Below, one piece after another: positions 44,714-53,604 of a DNA stretch of 64,000 bases (the stretch's first letter is position 1; each line of letters begins with the position of its first letter). The position numbers and the translations under genes are program-made. The stretch comes from Chondrinema litorale. Lineage in GTDB: Bacteria > Bacteroidota > Bacteroidia > Cytophagales > Flammeovirgaceae. Location: positions 1 through 64,000 of the forward strand of contig NZ_CP111059.1 of assembly GCF_026250525.1 (NCBI RefSeq). Direction: 5' to 3'. The notes under the pieces were generated by a model. The model searched no databases and was not told the origin of the DNA. It saw only the letters and a program-made list of their open reading frames with translations.

Positions 44714-45177
44714 AATCTAATAAGATAATATTCTATTTTGCCGGATGCTCCTATAAAGTTTCTAAACGATTTACTTTACCATACCAAATAATGGCTATTA
44801 CTACCTAGAGTAAATGTAAGAAAAAAAGAGGTAACCAACATGAAATGCTAATCGATTTTGATACAAGAATTAAATAATTCTTCAATTACTTTTAAGCCTC
44901 ATTCAAAATACTTAAATTCCTAAGTACGTACATATCACAACCTTCCTTTAACACACTATATTTCTTTAAAGTCGCATTGAGAGATACACAAGGCTACTTA
45001 AAAAAATGAATAATTCCTCTAAAAACTTAAAAATACTTAGTATTTATCTTTGATGTAAGTATTTATTAAGTATATTTGCTCTATAAATACTTACTCAGTA
45101 AATAAAACAGCTCAAATGCTTAACCTAAACAACTGCAATCATTACAAAAACTAAGTATAATACTCAATTCAATAAAA
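44714..45177. promoter_or_regulatory. Control region of the nitrite operon with TACTTA/TAAGTA boxes
   Basis: About 460 bases. TACTTA occurs at 44919, 45034 and 45088, and TAAGTA at 44931, 45056, 45067 and 45152. TACTTA-6 bases-TAAGTA (44919-44936) forms an inverted pair. The two copies at 45056 and 45067 are 11 bases apart and lie between the -33 and -7 elements of the proposed promoter. The hexamer matches the first six positions of the E. coli NarL heptamer TACYYMT. Confidence 0.65.
45049..45078 (+). promoter_or_regulatory. Promoter of the haemoglobin-nirBD operon
   Basis: TTTG at 45049-45052 and TATATTTG at 45071-45078, 18 bases apart, fit the Bacteroidota -33/-7 layout. Two TAAGTA hexamers lie between them, which fits direct control by a regulator. 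The leader to the ATG would be about 90 bases. Confidence 0.6.
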
Positions 45178-45546
45178 ATGGAAAAAGAAACTAAAAGTTT
45201 ATTTGATCGAATTGGAGGTATGGCAGCGGTTAATGCAGCAGTTGATATTTTTTACAAAAAAGTCTTAGCTGACGAAAGTATCAGTCATTTTTTTACAAAC
45301 ACTGATATGAAAAAGCAAATAGCGAAGCAAAAAGCCTTTCTTGCATATGCATTTGGAGCTCCAATGGCTTATACAGGTAAATCTTTGAGAGCAGCTCATA
45401 CACCTATGTCTCTCACAGAAGCACATTTTAGCGCTGTAGCAACACATCTTGTCGGCACACTTGAAGAACTAAATGTTTCACAAAACTTGATCGACGAAGT
45501 GGTAGAAATTGCACTGAGCACTAAAAATGATGTGCTTAATAAATAA
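45178..45546 (+). CDS. Group 1 truncated haemoglobin
   Basis: A 122-residue 2-on-2 globin. Family marks are LFDRIGGMAAVNAAVDIFYK at the N-terminus, FFTNTDMKKQIAKQKAFL, FGAPMAYTGKSLRAAH, and the proximal His in EAHFSAVATHL (about residue 82), as in mycobacterial trHbN. It is the first gene of the nitrite reductase operon. A likely job is to oxidise or bind nitric oxide formed during nitrite reduction, protecting the siroheme enzyme. Confidence 0.9.
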   Translation: MEKETKSLFDRIGGMAAVNAAVDIFYKKVLADESISHFFTNTDMKKQIAKQKAFLAYAFGAPMAYTGKSLRAAHTPMSLTEAHFSAVATHLVGTLEELNVSQNLIDEVVEIALSTKNDVLNK

Positions 45547-45596
45547 TCTCCTTTAAAACTCTATGAATAATTAATTAACATAAAGAATACGTAGTC

Positions 45597-48104
45597 ATGA
45601 AAAAAATAATAGTTGTAGGTAATGGAATGGTCGGATACAAATTCTGCGAAAAATTTGTAGCAAAATCTAACAGAAACGACTTTGATATTATTGTTTTTGG
45701 CGAAGAGCCAAGACCTGCATACGATAGAGTACATCTTAGCGAATACTTTGCAGAAAAAGATGCTGATGACTTACTACTTGCTCCCTTAGTTTGGTATAAT
45801 GAAAATGACATAGAACTACGTACTTCTGAATATATAACCAACATAGACCTACAAACTAAAAAGGTTTTCACTCACAGAAATCAGGTTTTTGATTATGATT
45901 ATTTAGTGTTGGCTACAGGCTCTTTTCCTTTTGTACCTCCAATTAAAGGAGTAGACAAAACCGGTGTATTTGTATACAGAACCATAGAAGACCTCGATGC
46001 TATGAAAGCCTACGCCACTGAGCTGAAACATCAAGGCAGAACCAAAGCTGCTGTTTTAGGTGGAGGTTTATTAGGACTAGAAGCTGCCAATGCTGCAAAA
46101 GAATTAGGTTTGCAAACAGATGTAATTGAATTTGCTCCTCGCTTAATGCCAAGGCAATTAGACCAAGCTGCAAGCGACATGCTTCAGAGAAAAATTGAAA
46201 GCATGGGAATAGGCATCCAACTAGGAAAAGCGACCAAAGAGATAGTTGGAGAAAATGCCATTGAAAGAATGGACTTTGCCGACGAAACTAGCTTAGTAAC
46301 AGATATGCTAATTGTTTCTGCGGGAATTAGACCAAGAGATGAAATTGCAGTAAAAGCAGGACTGCAAGTAGGTGCAAGAGGTGGTGTAATAGTAGATAAC
46401 AAAATGCAAACCTCAGATGAGTCTGTCTTCGCCATTGGTGAAGTTGCACTATATAATAATGGAATTTATGGTTTGGTGGCACCGGGTTACGAAATGGCCG
46501 ATGTTGCAGTTGAGCAAATTACTGGGGGTACCAAACTTATGGTACCTTCTATAGACATGTCTACTCAGTTAAAACTAATTGGTACTGAAGTAGCAAGCTT
46601 TGGCGATCCGTTTATCGAAAATGAATCGGTAACTGCCATAGTTTATGAGAACAAACACAAAGGAATTTATAAAAGAGTAAATGTTACTCAAGATGGCAAA
46701 AAGTTGCTCGGAGGCATACTCGTTGGAGATTCATCAGACTACAATACTTTATACCAAATCTACATCAATGGAATGAAGCTTCCTGAAAACCCAGAAGATT
46801 TGATTCTAGGTGCAAGAGGAGGAGAAAACAGCGCGCTCGGTAGTGTGATGGATTTGCCAGATACAGCTCAAATTTGCTCTTGCGAAAGTGTAACTAAAGG
46901 AGACATTTGTGGTGTTGTAAGCTCTGGACAATGCTGTTCATTAGGAGAAGTATCTAAACTAACCAAAGCATCTACATGCTGTGGTGGTTGTAAACCAATG
47001 GTTTCTGATTTGGTAAAGGCTACCCTTAAATCAATGGGTAAAGAAGTAAAAGAAACCGTTTGTGGTCACTTTAGCTATAGCAGACAAGAGCTATACGATC
47101 TTGTTAAAATCAATAAAATAAAAGATTACAATGAGGCGCTTGACAAATTTGGTAAAGGTGATGGTTGCGAAGTGTGTAAACCAGTATTAGCTTCAATTTT
47201 TGCAAGTATCTACATGGAAACGGCTAACAAGCAAGTCACTATTCAAGACTCTAACGACCGCTTTTTAGCAAACATTCAGCGTAATGGAACTTACTCTGTA
47301 GTGCCTAGAATTCCAGGTGGAGAGATTACTCCAGATAAATTAATTGCCATTGGTACGGTAGCTAAAAAATACGATTTATATACAAAGATTACTGGTGGTC
47401 AGCGTATCGATTTATTCGGTGCTCAACTACACGAATTACCCCTAATCTGGAAAGAACTCATTGATGCAGGATTCGAAAGTGGACATGCATATGGCAAATC
47501 ACTAAGAACAGTAAAAAGCTGTGTAGGTTCTACTTGGTGCCGCTACGGTATGCACGAAAGCGTAAGTTTCGCTATTAAAATAGAAGAGAGATACAAAGGC
47601 CTTAGATCTCCTCATAAACTTAAAGGTGGTGTATCTGGCTGTATCCGCGAATGTGCCGAAGCAAGAGGCAAAGATTTTGGAATTATTGCTGTAGAAGGTG
47701 GTTGGAATCTATACGTATGTGGTAATGGTGGGGCAACTCCAAAACATGCCATTTTATTAGCCGAGCAACTCGACGACGAAACCTGTATCAAATACTTAGA
47801 TAGGTTTTTAATGTATTATATACGTACTGCAGCTCCATTAACCAGAACTTCTACTTGGTTAGAAAAACTGGAGGGTGGTATAGATTATCTAAAACAAATA
47901 GTGGTAGAAGATTCACTAGGTATTGCACAAGAGCTCGAAAACGAAATGCAAGAGCTAGTATACAAATACGAATGTGAGTGGAAACAGGCAATAGAAGACC
48001 CTGAAATGATGAAGCGATTCAAACATTTTGTGAATACAGATGAGTCTGATGACAATTTAGTATTCGTTCCACTTCGCGACCAGAAAATGCCTAAACCTTG
48101 GTAA
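45597..48104 (+). CDS. nirB: NADH-dependent assimilatory nitrite reductase, large subunit
   Basis: An 835-residue protein reducing nitrite to ammonium. FAD/NAD-binding domains come first (IIVVGNGMVGYKFCEKF, DYLVLATGSFPFVPP, AVLGGGLLGLEAANAAKELG). Two [2Fe-2S] BFD-type regions follow (CSCES with Cys427 and Cys429; CCGGCKP). Next are the ferredoxin-like half and the siroheme/[4Fe-4S] domain. The four cluster cysteines are Cys642-x5-Cys648 (SCVGSTWCRYG) and Cys682-x3-Cys686 (GCIRECAEA). Its partner NirD follows after 47 bases. The siroheme genes and nitrate reductase of the same pathway lie downstream. Confidence 0.95.
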   Translation: MKKIIVVGNGMVGYKFCEKFVAKSNRNDFDIIVFGEEPRPAYDRVHLSEYFAEKDADDLLLAPLVWYNENDIELRTSEYITNIDLQTKKVFTHRNQVFDYDYLVLATGSFPFVPPIKGVDKTGVFVYRTIEDLDAMKAYATELKHQGRTKAAVLGGGLLGLEAANAAKELGLQTDVIEFAPRLMPRQLDQAASDMLQRKIESMGIGIQLGKATKEIVGENAIERMDFADETSLVTDMLIVSAGIRPRDEIAVKAGLQVGARGGVIVDNKMQTSDESVFAIGEVALYNNGIYGLVAPGYEMADVAVEQITGGTKLMVPSIDMSTQLKLIGTEVASFGDPFIENESVTAIVYENKHKGIYKRVNVTQDGKKLLGGILVGDSSDYNTLYQIYINGMKLPENPEDLILGARGGENSALGSVMDLPDTAQICSCESVTKGDICGVVSSGQCCSLGEVSKLTKASTCCGGCKPMVSDLVKATLKSMGKEVKETVCGHFSYSRQELYDLVKINKIKDYNEALDKFGKGDGCEVCKPVLASIFASIYMETANKQVTIQDSNDRFLANIQRNGTYSVVPRIPGGEITPDKLIAIGTVAKKYDLYTKITGGQRIDLFGAQLHELPLIWKELIDAGFESGHAYGKSLRTVKSCVGSTWCRYGMHESVSFAIKIEERYKGLRSPHKLKGGVSGCIRECAEARGKDFGIIAVEGGWNLYVCGNGGATPKHAILLAEQLDDETCIKYLDRFLMYYIRTAAPLTRTSTWLEKLEGGIDYLKQIVVEDSLGIAQELENEMQELVYKYECEWKQAIEDPEMMKRFKHFVNTDESDDNLVFVPLRDQKMPKPW

Positions 48105-48151
48105 CACTATTTCATTTTTAGAAAATTTAAAACCCTTAAAATTTAAAAGAG

Positions 48152-48529
48152 ATGCAAGATATTTTAGATAGATATAAATCGGTTTCTGAGAGCAAAGTAG
48201 CAGTATGGTTTAAAGTGGGAAGTATAAATGATTTCCCCGAGAATGGTGGTGGCTGTATTAAATACAAATCAAAACAAATTGCGGTTTACAACTTTTCGCG
48301 TAAGGGCAAATGGTATGCTTGCCAAAACTTATGCCCACATAAAATGGAAATGGTACTCTCTAGAGGCATGATCGGAGATGAAAGTGGACTGGCAAAAGTA
48401 GCCTGTCCTATGCATAAAAAAACATTTTCACTCGATACTGGACAAAGTCTCTCAGATGAAGATTTAAAAATTGCCGTATATCCCGTAAAAGTTCAAGACG
48501 AAAATGTGTATATTGGCTTCTCAGAATAA
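48152..48529 (+). CDS. nirD: Nitrite reductase small subunit (Rieske-type)
   Basis: A 125-residue Rieske-fold subunit that stabilises NirB and helps pass electrons. Both cluster motifs are intact: Cys61-x-His63 (LCPHKMEM) and Cys85-x2-His88 (CPMHKKTFSL). Intact ligands are not universal in NirD, so this copy could carry a real [2Fe-2S] cluster. It follows nirB directly and ends 9 bases before the DUF4202 gene. Confidence 0.93.
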   Translation: MQDILDRYKSVSESKVAVWFKVGSINDFPENGGGCIKYKSKQIAVYNFSRKGKWYACQNLCPHKMEMVLSRGMIGDESGLAKVACPMHKKTFSLDTGQSLSDEDLKIAVYPVKVQDENVYIGFSE

Positions 48530-48538
48530 GCACAGTAT

Positions 48539-49117
48539 ATGACAAATTTCGAAGAAGCATTAAAACTCATTGACGAAAAAAATGCAACAGATCCGAATAC
48601 GGAAACTGCAGATGCTAAGGAATATCCAAAGGAGCTTTTGTACTCACAAAGAATGTCTCAAAAGCTTCTAGAATTTATGCCCGATGCCTCTGAAGAATTA
48701 CAGATTGCAGCAAGAGCTCAGCATATCTGCCGCTGGCAAATTCCAAGAAGTGACTATCCGATGGATAAAGTAGGTTACTTAAAATGGAGAGAAGAACTCA
48801 AAAAAATGCATGCGCAGATCACATCAGAAATTCTTGAATCTGTAGGTTACGATCAAGAATTTATTGAGCGAGTTTCTTTTCTTATAAGAAAGAAAATGTT
48901 GAAAAAAGATGCTGATACGCAAGCTTTAGAAGATGTAATCTGTCTGGTTTTTCTTCATTTTTATTTTGAAGAGTTTGCTGCAAAACACAATGACGAAAAA
49001 GTAATAGACATACTACAAAAAACATGGAGAAAAATGTCTGATGAAGGACATCAGGCGGCGTTAAAATTACCATTGTCAGAAAGTAGTTTGTCTTTAATAA
49101 AACAAGCACTAGCCTAA
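48539..49117 (+). CDS. DUF4202 domain-containing protein
   Basis: A 192-residue protein of the DUF4202 family. Recognisable segments are FEEALKLIDEKNATDP, LLYSQRMSQKLLEFMPDASE, IAARAQHICRWQIPRSDYPM, and GYLKWREELKKMHAQI, with LEDVICLVFLHFYFEEFA near 140. The conserved HIC-W-IPR and D/H residues suggest an HD-like helical fold, but the activity is unknown. Its place inside the nitrite operon links it to nitrogen assimilation, and similar genes elsewhere often sit near nitrite or sulfite reductases. Confidence 0.85.
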   Translation: MTNFEEALKLIDEKNATDPNTETADAKEYPKELLYSQRMSQKLLEFMPDASEELQIAARAQHICRWQIPRSDYPMDKVGYLKWREELKKMHAQITSEILESVGYDQEFIERVSFLIRKKMLKKDADTQALEDVICLVFLHFYFEEFAAKHNDEKVIDILQKTWRKMSDEGHQAALKLPLSESSLSLIKQALA

Positions 49118-49127
49118 TATTACCGCC

Positions 49128-50969
49128 ATGACTGTGAGAAATAACTCACTGGATCAAAGAACATTTGACAAATTAAAAAGGCTTTACATTATCGCGCTAA
49201 GTGCCATTGCACTTTCAATTATTACCAGCCAGCTACTTATTAGAAAATATCTCGACGATCAAGAAAATGATTCAAGAGTAATTAATGTAGCTGGCAGGCA
49301 GCGCATGTTAAGCCAAAAACTCACCAAGCTCACACTGCTTATCGCCGAGACAGAAAATGCACAAATAAGGCAGCATCTTAAAGAGCAATTAGCAGAAACA
49401 CAGCAACTGTGGCGGTCATCTCACGAAGCTTTACAGAATGGCAGCAATAAACTCAATCTACCAGGAGACAACAGCGAAATTATTGCTGGTATGTTTGAGA
49501 AAATCGCATCTTACTTTAATACAATGCTCAATGCCTCTGAGCAGATTATTAGCAAACTGGAAAATAATCCTTTAACAGATATTGCTGAGCTGCAAAGTGA
49601 AATTGAAGCCATTAAGCAAAATGAAGTGCACTTTCTTGAAACAATGGATAGCATTGTTAATCAGTTTGATGTGGAAGCAAAAGAGAAAGTAGATAGATTG
49701 CGTAATGTAGAAATGCTCATTATGTGTATCACGCTAGCCATTCTTTTGGGTGAGTTTCTATTAATTTTCTGGCCAACTGCCAAAGCAGTAAAAAATAGTA
49801 TTCACGATCTGTTAGAAGCAGAAAAGAATGCTAAAAAAATGGCCTACGATGCAGATATTCTCAGCCAGGCAAAAGAGAAATCTGTAAGACAACTTCGGGC
49901 ATTAAACCAAGCAATGGATCAAACTTTTCTGTTTGCCAGAGTTAGTACAGATGGATCCATTGTATATGTAGGAGATAAATTTTCCAGATTATTTAAGGTT
50001 CGTAAGTTAGATGCAATTCACAAATTTTCTGAGATTTTATCTATTTACAGAAAAGAGCAAACAGCCATAGAAGAGATAATTGGCCAATACAAAAAGATTG
50101 GTTGGCAAGGAGAAGTAAAAGCCACAACCAAAGAAAAAGAAGCTGTTTGGTTAGAAATGTCCATTATTCCATTTACTACTGAAGAAGATAAACCAGAGCT
50201 GATCATTATCTGTATGGATATTACAGAAAGAAAAAATGCACAACTAGAAATAGATAGACTTACACAAGAGAGCTTCGAAGAGAAAATGAATCAACAAAGT
50301 ATTATCTCTAAGAAGATTATTGAAAACCAAGAAAATGAACAAAACAGAATAGCCAAAGATATCCACGATGGCATTGGGCAGATGCTCACCGGTTTAAAGT
50401 TTGAGCTAGAAAGTCTCAATCTAAATGATCTGGAAAAAGCATCGGCTAAAATCGAGAACCTCAAAAAGCTTTCGGCAAATATTATTAAAGGAGTTCGAAC
50501 TGCTACTTTTAACCTCACTCCTCCCGAATTAACAGATCACGGAATAACTCCGGCATTAGCCAAACTTACCCATGAACTAAGTAGACTTACAAGCAAAGAA
50601 ATTGTATTATATAACAAAACCGATTTTAACCAAAGGTTAGATTCACTTACAGAAATAAACATCTACCGCATCACGCAAGAAGCTATAAATAATGCTATTA
50701 AGTATGCGCAATCTTCACATATAATAGTAACTGTTTCACATAGCAAACAAATACTTAGTGTTACTATAGATGATAATGGAAAAGGCTTTGATCCGGAAAA
50801 AGTAAAGAATGTTAAAAATGGAGATGGAGGAATGGGCTTAACTTTTATGAAAGAACGGATTAAATACATAAATGGCAGGTTCTTTTTAAACTCTATTCTT
50901 GGAAAAGGTACAAGAATAACACTAAACATTCCAATTCAGGAATATGAAAAAGTACGTAATAATTCGTAA
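49128..50969 (+). CDS. NarX-like nitrate/nitrite sensor histidine kinase
   Basis: A 613-residue membrane kinase. Two membrane helices (about 16-33 and 194-213) flank a periplasmic PilJ/NarX-type domain with NVAGRQRMLSQKLTKLTLLI, the motif shared with the NarX nitrate-binding region. A PAS-like domain follows (about 260-375), then a HisKA_3 box with His413 in NRIAKDIHDGIGQMLTG and an ATPase domain (NAIKYAQSS, DDNGKGFDPEK, GGMGLTFMKERI). The response regulator starts 32 bases downstream. It probably senses nitrate or nitrite and controls the TACTTA-box genes. Confidence 0.88.
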   Translation: MTVRNNSLDQRTFDKLKRLYIIALSAIALSIITSQLLIRKYLDDQENDSRVINVAGRQRMLSQKLTKLTLLIAETENAQIRQHLKEQLAETQQLWRSSHEALQNGSNKLNLPGDNSEIIAGMFEKIASYFNTMLNASEQIISKLENNPLTDIAELQSEIEAIKQNEVHFLETMDSIVNQFDVEAKEKVDRLRNVEMLIMCITLAILLGEFLLIFWPTAKAVKNSIHDLLEAEKNAKKMAYDADILSQAKEKSVRQLRALNQAMDQTFLFARVSTDGSIVYVGDKFSRLFKVRKLDAIHKFSEILSIYRKEQTAIEEIIGQYKKIGWQGEVKATTKEKEAVWLEMSIIPFTTEEDKPELIIICMDITERKNAQLEIDRLTQESFEEKMNQQSIISKKIIENQENEQNRIAKDIHDGIGQMLTGLKFELESLNLNDLEKASAKIENLKKLSANIIKGVRTATFNLTPPELTDHGITPALAKLTHELSRLTSKEIVLYNKTDFNQRLDSLTEINIYRITQEAINNAIKYAQSSHIIVTVSHSKQILSVTIDDNGKGFDPEKVKNVKNGDGGMGLTFMKERIKYINGRFFLNSILGKGTRITLNIPIQEYEKVRNNS

Positions 50970-50974
50970 ATTTG

Positions 50975-50998
50975 TACTTAGAAAAAAACAAGTAAGTA
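50975..50998. promoter_or_regulatory. Inverted TACTTA/TAAGTA pair before the response regulator gene
   Basis: TACTTA at 50975-50980 and TAAGTA at 50993-50998 in inverted orientation, in the short gap before the regulator's ATG. This suggests the regulator controls its own synthesis. Confidence 0.55.
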
Positions 50999-51001
50999 CC
51001 A

Positions 51002-51673
51002 ATGGACACTATCAATATTATACTTGCAGACGACCATGAATTGGTAAGAGATGGAATTAAATCTCTATTAAGCAGTGAAAATGGAATTAAAGTGATTGAC
51101 GAAGCTTCTAATGGACAAGAAGCTTTAGATAGCATAGCAAAAAAGCAACCTGATGTTCTCATTATAGATATACGTATGCCAGTACTCAATGGCATTGATG
51201 CAGTAAGACAGGTTAATCAAAAATATCCTTCCGTAAAAACACTAATGCTCTCCATGCACGATTCTGAAGAGTATGTAGTGCAGTCTATTCAAGCAGGCGC
51301 TGATGGATACTTGCTTAAAGGATCGAGTAAAGCAGAATTTCTTAAAGCATTAAATTCCGTTGCTTCTGGTGGTAAATATTTCACTGGTGATATTTCTTCT
51401 ATTCTCATCAAAAACTTTGTGAATGGCAATGTATCTACACCTACTCAAGAAACTAACAAAAAACCATCTCCAACAGTACAGTTCAATCTTACCCGCAGAG
51501 AAAAACAAATTCTCGATTTAGTACTGGAAGGAAAAAGCAATAAAGAAATTGGCGATGATTTGAACATTAGTAAAAGAACTGCAGAAGTTCATCGCTTTAA
51601 CCTCATGAAAAAACTTGATGTAAAAAACTTTACAGAATTGGTTACTAAAGTAGAAGAGTTAGATTTGGTATAG
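51002..51673 (+). CDS. NarL/LuxR-type response regulator
   Basis: A 223-residue DNA-binding regulator. The receiver domain has the acidic pair in ILADDHELVRDG (Asp10, Asp11), the phosphorylation site Asp56 (VLIIDIRMP) and the late Lys (LLKGSS). The LuxR-type helix-turn-helix is at the C-terminus: LTRREKQILDLVLEGKSNKE, IGDDLNISKRTAEVHRFNLM. It is the partner of the NarX-like kinase and the natural candidate to bind the TACTTA/TAAGTA boxes found only upstream of the nitrate genes in this region. A terminator follows at 51709. Confidence 0.92.
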   Translation: MDTINIILADDHELVRDGIKSLLSSENGIKVIDEASNGQEALDSIAKKQPDVLIIDIRMPVLNGIDAVRQVNQKYPSVKTLMLSMHDSEEYVVQSIQAGADGYLLKGSSKAEFLKALNSVASGGKYFTGDISSILIKNFVNGNVSTPTQETNKKPSPTVQFNLTRREKQILDLVLEGKSNKEIGDDLNISKRTAEVHRFNLMKKLDVKNFTELVTKVEELDLV

Positions 51674-51708
51674 ACTACATATCCATTTATATATAATAAG
51701 AATTTTAT

Positions 51709-51737
51709 AAAGCCACTTTACTTATAAGTGGCTTTTT
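51709..51737 (+). terminator. Terminator closing the nirBD-regulator operon
   Basis: AAAGCCACTT (51709-51718) pairs with AAGTGGCTTT (51726-51735), followed by T residues. Confidence 0.85.
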
Positions 51738-52026
51738 ACTTCCCTATTCCATACAGAGTAATTTTCTACGTATTCCCACTTATTATCCCTATTCGCAGAT
51801 AAAAAACTATCTGCTAGAAAGCGCTTAATATCTATTTTTAATAAACTTAAGTATCTCATTCCTTAAAGGTTTAGGTCATTTCAAGTGCTTTATAAGTACT
51901 CATGGCAATTATTTTCACTTTTTTAAGTAAAAAACCAGAAAAAATTACTTAGTACGTAGTTTTTATAAATATAAATACTTACTTTTATACTTAGTTATAT
52001 ACTTATACTTAATAAAGCCTATAATT
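51738..52026 (+). promoter_or_regulatory. narK control region with a dense TACTTA array
   Basis: TAAGTA at 51848, 51893 and 51924, then TACTTA at 51946, 51976, 51988, 52000 and 52006. Spacings of 12, 12 and 6 bases place the last four roughly on one face of the helix, directly before the ATG at 52027. No standard -33 TTG was found, as expected for an activator-dependent promoter. Confidence 0.65.
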
Positions 52027-53454
52027 ATGAATAATTTAATTGCAAGCAAAGCGACAAAAATCAATCTAAGGGATTTCAACAGTGTCCCTATGCGTACTTT
52101 TTGGATTACTTCGGTAGCATTCTTCATGTGCTTTTTTGCCTGGTTTGGCATTGTCCCCTTTATGCCAGATGTTGTTAAGGATTTAGGTTTATCTCCAGAT
52201 CAAAAATGGAACTCTGTAATTTTAGCAGTAACAGGTACTGTATTCGCACGTCTCGCTATCGGTAAACTTTGTGACAAAATTGGCCCTCGTTTAAGCTACA
52301 CTTGGTTACTATTATTAGGTGCGATTCCTGTAATTTTATGCGGTTTGGCTCAAACTCCTACGCAATTTTTAATTTGCAGATTTTTCATAGGGTTTATTGG
52401 TGCTTCATTTGTAATTACTCAAGTACATACATCTTTAATGTTTGCTTCTAACGTGGTAGGAACTGCCAATGCAACTTCGGCTGGTTGGGGTAACCTTGGT
52501 GGTGGTGCTAACCGTTTAGGTATGCCACTTATTGCAGCAGTTGTAATTAGCTTTGGTATTGCAGAAACTGATGCATGGAGATATTCAATGGTAATTGCAG
52601 GTACAGTTTGTTTCTTAATGGGTATAGTATATTACTTCTTTACTAAAGATACTCCTAATGGTAACTTTAAAGAATTAAAAGAAGCTGGTGAATTCACTGG
52701 AATTAAAAAGAAAGACGAAGTAAGCTTTCTAGAAGCTATTAAAGACTACAGAGTTTGGATCCTTTTTATCGTGTATGCAGCTTGTTTCGGTATTGAGCTT
52801 ACAGTTTACGGAACAATGGATGACTACTTACAAAACACTTTCCAACTAGATAGAATCACTGCGGGTAACATTGTACTCTCTTTTGCCTTAATGAACATCT
52901 TTGCTCGTACACTTGGCGGTTTCTTCGGCGATAAATTTGGCAAAATGAAAGGCCTAGGTGGTAGAGTATTATTCTTAGCAGGTATACTTACAGTAGAAGG
53001 AATTATGTTAGCTATCTTCTCTTCTCTAACTGGTCTTGTAATAGGTATTATTTTCTTAGTGGGTTTCAGCTTAACAGTACAAATGGCCGAAGGTGCAACC
53101 TTCTCTGTGGTTCCATTTATTAACAAAAAGGCAATTGGAGCTGTTTCTGGTGTAGTTGGTGCAGGTGGAAACGTAGGAGCATTTTTAGCAGCTTTATTAC
53201 TTAAGTCAATGTCTGCAGGTGCAGAGCAAACAGCAATTGCTTTAAACCAAGGCTTAGGAGAATCGGCAGTAAAAGCAGCTCAGGCAGCAGCAGCAGCAGC
53301 GGCAGTATCTAGCGGATACTTACTAATAGGTGGTGCAGTTGTACTTTGTGGACTGACAGCCTTAGCTATCAAATTCTCAGTAGAAGACGAAAAAGTAGCC
53401 GAACAAGAATTAGAACAAACTGCAGAAGCAGCACTTATACCAGTAAGAAGCTAA
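52027..53454 (+). CDS. Nitrate/nitrite transporter, NarK/NasA-type MFS permease
   Basis: A 475-residue protein with about twelve membrane helices. The nitrate signature appears as SAGWGNLGGGANRLGMPLIA near 155-175 and again in the second half as VVGAGGNVGAFLAALL. The conserved Arg residues of nitrate porters are present in the second and eighth helices (FARLAIGKLCDKIGPRLS and FARTLGGFFGDKFGK). An Ala/Gln-rich stretch (AAQAAAAAAAVSSG) lies before the last helix. It imports nitrate, or exchanges nitrate for nitrite, and heads the operon with the nitrate reductase. Confidence 0.93.
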   Translation: MNNLIASKATKINLRDFNSVPMRTFWITSVAFFMCFFAWFGIVPFMPDVVKDLGLSPDQKWNSVILAVTGTVFARLAIGKLCDKIGPRLSYTWLLLLGAIPVILCGLAQTPTQFLICRFFIGFIGASFVITQVHTSLMFASNVVGTANATSAGWGNLGGGANRLGMPLIAAVVISFGIAETDAWRYSMVIAGTVCFLMGIVYYFFTKDTPNGNFKELKEAGEFTGIKKKDEVSFLEAIKDYRVWILFIVYAACFGIELTVYGTMDDYLQNTFQLDRITAGNIVLSFALMNIFARTLGGFFGDKFGKMKGLGGRVLFLAGILTVEGIMLAIFSSLTGLVIGIIFLVGFSLTVQMAEGATFSVVPFINKKAIGAVSGVVGAGGNVGAFLAALLLKSMSAGAEQTAIALNQGLGESAVKAAQAAAAAAAVSSGYLLIGGAVVLCGLTALAIKFSVEDEKVAEQELEQTAEAALIPVRS

Positions 53455-53485
53455 TTGCAAGTGTAAAGAATTATGATCAAATTTA

Positions 53486-53556
53486 TACTTAGATAAAGTG
53501 CAGAGGTATTAAAAAAAATAAGTATCTCTTGCACTTATTCTAGAAAAAAATAAGTA
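53486..53556 (+). promoter_or_regulatory. Boxes and stem-loop between narK and the nitrate reductase gene
   Basis: TACTTA at 53486 and TAAGTA at 53519 and 53551. A stem-loop with arms AAGTGCAGAGGTA (53496-53508) and TATCTCTTGCACTT (53523-53536) encloses one box. It has no T run. It may be an internal control point between the transporter and the reductase. Confidence 0.45.
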
Positions 53557-53604
53557 AACAACACTCCTATCAGCCATTTTATTTTTTTGTAAATTATTAA
53601 AACG

